The translations under genes were made by a program, and so were the position numbers. Positions 61,337 to 64,000 of a stretch of 64,000 nucleotides of DNA are shown one piece after another (within the stretch, counting starts at the first letter, position 1; each line of letters opens with the position of its first letter). The stretch covers positions 248,001 through 312,000 of the forward strand of contig NZ_QBUG01000009.1 in NCBI RefSeq assembly GCF_003058225.1. Direction: 5' to 3'. The stretch comes from Promicromonospora sp. AC04 (GTDB lineage Bacteria; Actinomycetota; Actinomycetes; Actinomycetales; Cellulomonadaceae). The notes under the pieces were generated by a model, which saw only the letters and a list, made by a program, of their open reading frames with translations, had not been told where the DNA came from and searched no databases.

Positions 61337-62879
61337 CCTCTGGGCGCCCGCGCCGGGCGAGGTCGTCACCTGGGACGTCCGGCCAGGCGCGGGGCGGGTG
61401 CCGCAACCGGCGCCGCTGACCTTCAACCAGCGCAACCACCTGCTCGGGGCCGACGCCGGCGAGCCGAGCGTCTGGATCACCGCCGCGTTCGAGGTCGACG
61501 GCCCTGTCGACCTCGACGCGCTGGAGGCAGCCTTCCGCGACCTTGTGGCCGGGCATCCTGGGCTCTGGGTCGAGGCGGTCCGCCGGTCGGAGCCAGGCCA
61601 GTCCGGGCCGGGCCGGGCCGTAGCGGGCCCGACCAAGGCGGGCGGCGCGGCCGGGCGCCCTGGCGGCGGCGTGGGTCTGGTGCGGCACGAGCCCGGCAGT
61701 CTCGTCTGGCAGCGCCACGACGGACCCGTCACCCGTACGGTCGAGGGCACCCGCGAGCACCTGGTCGCCGAGCTCGGCCGGCGGTGCGCGCCGTTCGGCT
61801 ACCCGGCATTCCTGCCCGCGGCGATCAGCCGCCCCGGCCGGTCCACGATCGTGCTGGGCATGGACCACCTGCACACGGACGCGTGGTCCACCACCGTCGT
61901 CGTCGACGAGCTGGCCGGGCTCTACGCGCAGCACACCCGGCACGCGGCGCCTGTCCTCGCCATGGCCGGGGCTGTGGCTGGGGTCGAGATCGGGGCGCCA
62001 GCTGTGGCCGCGGCTCGGCCGATGGCAGCCGCGGCTCTGGCCCTGTCCTCGGCCTGCTCGGTCGACACGGCCGGCCTGTCCGACCCGGCCGGCCCCAATG
62101 GCCAGGCCCGCGCGGCTGATCTGGCCCGCCCTGCTGCCCCAGCCGCCGGTGCAGCGCCCGTGGGCGCCGACGACCCTCGGCTCGCCACCTGGCACGGCTT
62201 CCTGCGCGACCGCGGTTGGGCGCTGCCCACGTTTCCTCTCCCGCTCGGCGTGCCGGGCGGCGAGCGGGTGCCGCAGCGCACGGTCGTGCGCCCGCTGGCC
62301 GACGCCGCCGCCGCCGACTCGGTCGCCGCGCGCGCCAGGGCCGCGGGCGCGTCGACGTCGGCCGCCGTGCTGGCCACGCTCGCCGGGGCCGTCGCCGACC
62401 TCGGTGGCCCCGTCGTCCTGGAGACGCTCCTGCCGGTGCACACGCGTGCTGATGCCGCCGCCCGCCGGGCCGTCGGCTGGCACACCACCACGGTGCCGCT
62501 GCGGATCGACGTCGGCGACGGTGCGGACGGCGCGCTCGCCGCGACCGGCAAGGCCCTGCGGGCCGCGCGCGAGCTGTCCGCGGTGCCGCTCGAGCAGGTG
62601 GTGGAGACGCTGCCGCGCCCGCTGCGGTCCCCGAGGGTGGACATCTTCCAGGTGTCCTACCTGGACTACCGGCGGCTCCCCGGGCACACCGCGGCCGCCG
62701 GACGGCGGGCACACCACGTCTCGGCCGCGACCCGGGCCGACGACCTGCAGGTATGGGTGTCCCGCACCGACGACGGCATCGCGGTGCGGGCCCGCATGCC
62801 CCGCACCGACGTGGCCGTCGAGACGGTAGACGCTCTGCTCGACCACTGGACGGCCCGCTTGGCGGCACTGACAGACTGA
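61317..62879 (+). CDS. PapA-like acyltransferase E
   Basis: A 520-residue acyltransferase with motif DHLHTDA (H184xxxD188, Ala for Gly). N-terminal PAPGEVVTWDVRPGAG and LTFNQRNHLL continue the pattern of the other two. GTG 61317 follows GGAGG by 6 bases and overlaps the upstream gene by 20 bases, so it is coupled. A middle region (about 210-275) is Ala-rich and low in complexity, as in acyltransferase B. Confidence 0.82.
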   Translation: MRVVSADLWAPAPGEVVTWDVRPGAGRVPQPAPLTFNQRNHLLGADAGEPSVWITAAFEVDGPVDLDALEAAFRDLVAGHPGLWVEAVRRSEPGQSGPGRAVAGPTKAGGAAGRPGGGVGLVRHEPGSLVWQRHDGPVTRTVEGTREHLVAELGRRCAPFGYPAFLPAAISRPGRSTIVLGMDHLHTDAWSTTVVVDELAGLYAQHTRHAAPVLAMAGAVAGVEIGAPAVAAARPMAAAALALSSACSVDTAGLSDPAGPNGQARAADLARPAAPAAGAAPVGADDPRLATWHGFLRDRGWALPTFPLPLGVPGGERVPQRTVVRPLADAAAADSVAARARAAGASTSAAVLATLAGAVADLGGPVVLETLLPVHTRADAAARRAVGWHTTTVPLRIDVGDGADGALAATGKALRAARELSAVPLEQVVETLPRPLRSPRVDIFQVSYLDYRRLPGHTAAAGRRAHHVSAATRADDLQVWVSRTDDGIAVRARMPRTDVAVETVDALLDHWTARLAALTD

Positions 62880-62904
62880 GTACGACGCGGGGTCCGCCCT
62901 TCAT

Positions 62905-62941
62905 ACTGCAAAACACTACAAAAAGTGTACCGTTTTGCAGT
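62905..62941. promoter_or_regulatory. Palindrome upstream of the AbiE remnant
   Basis: ACTGCAAAAC (62905-62914) pairs perfectly with GTTTTGCAGT (62932-62941); inside, CACT (62914-62917) pairs with AGTG (62924-62927). AT-rich and placed where the promoter and autorepression site of the antitoxin gene would be. Confidence 0.65.
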
Positions 62942-63201
62942 GTGGAGGGCGGAGCGCAAGCCGGGACAGCTTCGACACTGGCACTCTAGTGGAGGTCGCT
63001 CGCGAGTATCCGGCAGCAGTCCTGCAACGTATCGGCTGGCTCCTCGAGCGGTTCGGAGACGTAGCTCTCGGACCGATCGAGGAAGCCGTTCGTGAACGCC
63101 GCGGGGGTCAGGCACGTCTGGACCCGACCCGAGGAAAGGCCGGCTCGCTCGACGACCGCTGGAACATCCGACTGAACACCACTGTGGAGCCCGACCTGTG
63201 A
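62935..63201 (+). pseudogene. AbiEi-type antitoxin, C-terminal remnant
   Basis: The region from about 62985 (LVEVAREYPAAVLQRIGWLLERFG) to VEPDL is the C-terminal end of the AbiEi antitoxin family. The N-terminal winged HTH and most of the protein are missing: the frame has no homology before about 62985, only 50 bases after the palindrome. A deletion has joined the antitoxin's promoter region to its tail. The stop overlaps the toxin start (GTGA), as in intact operons. Confidence 0.75.
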
Positions 63202-63329
63202 TCCTTCGTTCTGCCATCACTGCATGGTCCGTATCGCACCCGTGGCCGACAGTCGATCAGGTGGAACAAGACCTGCTTTTGTCCCGCGCCATGTGCGCTG
63301 TCGCCGAGCACGAGTACCTCGGCGGCTGG
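63198..63329 (+). pseudogene. AbiEii-type toxin, N-terminal remnant
   Basis: GTG 63198 opens the start of an AbiEii nucleotidyltransferase toxin: ITAWSVSHPWPTVDQVEQDLLLSRAM, about 42 residues, matching the N-terminus of actinobacterial AbiEii proteins. It ends abruptly near AEHEYLGG; the catalytic GS motif and the remaining part are gone, and the frame runs on into unrelated sequence to 63482. A second deletion ended at about 63330. Confidence 0.75.
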
Positions 63330-63391
63330 ACGACAAGGCCGGGACGGGTCGGCGCGCGACGTTGCCGTTGGCGCCGTCCTACCCTGCCTAC

Positions 63392-63976
63392 ATGGCTTCC
63401 GACGACGTCCGTACGCTCACCGAGGCCAGGGCTGTCACCGCCCTGGCCAACCCCGCACGTTCCCGCCTGCTCGACTCGCTGACGGCGCAGGGGCCCGCCA
63501 CGGCGTCGGTGCTGGCCGAGCGCACGGGGCTGGCCGTCGGGAGCATCAGCCATCACATGCGGGTCATGGCGACCGCCGGGCTCGTCGAAGAGGCGCCGGA
63601 GCTTGCCCGTGACGGGCGGGAGCGCTGGTGGCGCCGTGCTGCGCGGTCCATCACGTGGGGCCGGTCGACACTGCCGCAGGACGCCGAGAGCCAGCGTCAG
63701 GCGGTGGCCGCCGAGGAGTTCATGCTGGCGCGCCAGGTCGAGCGGGCCCGTACCTGGCTGGAGCGCTCCGAGGCGAACGAGGAGTGGGGCCGGGCCGAGC
63801 TCTCCACGGATTCCTGGCTGCGGCTCACCCCCGACGAGCTGGGCGAGCTCACTGACGAGCTCAACGCGCTGGTGGGGCGCTGGAAGGAGCGGGGCACGGC
63901 GGGCGAGGCAGGGGACGAGGCGCAGGAGCGCGAGCACGTCTTCCTGTTCGCCAGGGCGTTCCCGTCCCAGCCCTGA
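63392..63976 (+). CDS. ArsR-type helix-turn-helix regulator
   Basis: A 194-residue regulator. Winged HTH near the N-terminus (VTALANPARSRLLDSL, GPATASVLAERTGLAVGSISHHMRVMATAGLVEEAP), then a helical C-terminal extension that lacks the metal-binding cysteines of metal sensors. TACCCT at 63380-63385 precedes ATG 63392 by 6 bases, so leaderless. It probably regulates the gene that follows beyond the window (often an MFS transporter). Just after its stop lies an inverted repeat, TTGAACAA/TTGTACAA (63977-63998). Confidence 0.85.
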   Translation: MASDDVRTLTEARAVTALANPARSRLLDSLTAQGPATASVLAERTGLAVGSISHHMRVMATAGLVEEAPELARDGRERWWRRAARSITWGRSTLPQDAESQRQAVAAEEFMLARQVERARTWLERSEANEEWGRAELSTDSWLRLTPDELGELTDELNALVGRWKERGTAGEAGDEAQEREHVFLFARAFPSQP

Positions 63977-63998
63977 TTGAACAATTGGTGTTGTACAA
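63977..63998. promoter_or_regulatory. Inverted repeat at the window end
   Basis: TTGAACAA (63977-63984) and TTGTACAA (63991-63998) pair at 7 of 8 positions, immediately after the ArsR-type gene. Likely a promoter or operator for the next gene, cut by the window edge. Confidence 0.4.
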
Positions 63999-64000
63999 GA

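Noticed and set aside
53877-62879. Nonribosomal peptide synthetase cluster
   Set aside because: Condensation-like domains are all stand-alone; there are no adenylation, carrier or thioesterase domains.
62880-63391. Mobile element remnant
   Set aside because: No transposase fragment or terminal repeats; the pieces match AbiE components.

Overview
The window is high-GC, gene-dense actinobacterial chromosome. The third-position GC bias, GTG/TTG starts, 4-base start/stop overlaps (GTGA, ATGA), TANNNT boxes 6-8 bases ahead of apparently leaderless starts, a TAT-exported multicopper oxidase, and an actinobacterial glpD-tetR-flavoprotein-DAG kinase block all point that way. The glycosidase content suggests Micrococcales (Promicromonospora, Isoptericola, Cellulosimicrobium or Cellulomonas-like), but no 16S or other marker is present, so that is an inference. 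I see no tRNA, rRNA, CRISPR array, prophage or complete insertion sequence.

Layout. 0-23 kb is a mixed housekeeping/accessory stretch: a partial YceI-like exported protein, two tandem secreted paralogs, an MFS transporter, an APH-fold kinase, a membrane protein plus multicopper oxidase operon, two small P-loop kinases, a peptide deformylase, a PLP-dependent desulfhydrase/deaminase, an OLD-like ATPase, a lipoprotein, a cis-prenyltransferase and a MurG-like transferase, then an arylsulfatase divergent from a LuxR/MalT-type regulator. 22.8-31.9 kb is a histidine-utilisation locus: an IclR regulator divergent from hutH-hutU-(M20 amidohydrolase)-hutF-hutI. 32.2-38.0 kb is a glycoside locus (GH35 beta-galactosidase, LacI regulator, GH95 fucosidase). 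38.1-43.9 kb is a glycerolipid block (PAP2 phosphatase, glpD, tetR, AGPS-like flavoprotein, diacylglycerol kinase). 43.9-45.7 kb holds a damaged ECF41 sigma/CMD pair and an IclR gene. 46-52.3 kb carries a conservon-like P450, pntA-pntB transhydrogenase and a TAT-exported flavin oxidase. 53.9-62.9 kb is the most unusual gene set: five free-standing condensation/PapA-like acyltransferases around one glycosyltransferase, with no NRPS or PKS. 62.9-64 kb has the remains of an AbiE toxin-antitoxin system and an ArsR-type regulator.

Two things deserve most attention. First, the acyltransferase/glycosyltransferase cluster looks like a polyacylated glycolipid pathway: one of its enzymes has the N-terminal layout of the mycobacterial PapA acyltransferases. 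Second, from 28.1 to 36.1 kb the DNA is crowded with long inverted repeats, each built from its own short word repeated in both orientations, in intergenic gaps and in-frame inside genes. Minisatellites with periods that are multiples of 3 are inserted in HutF, HutI and the beta-galactosidase of the same stretch.
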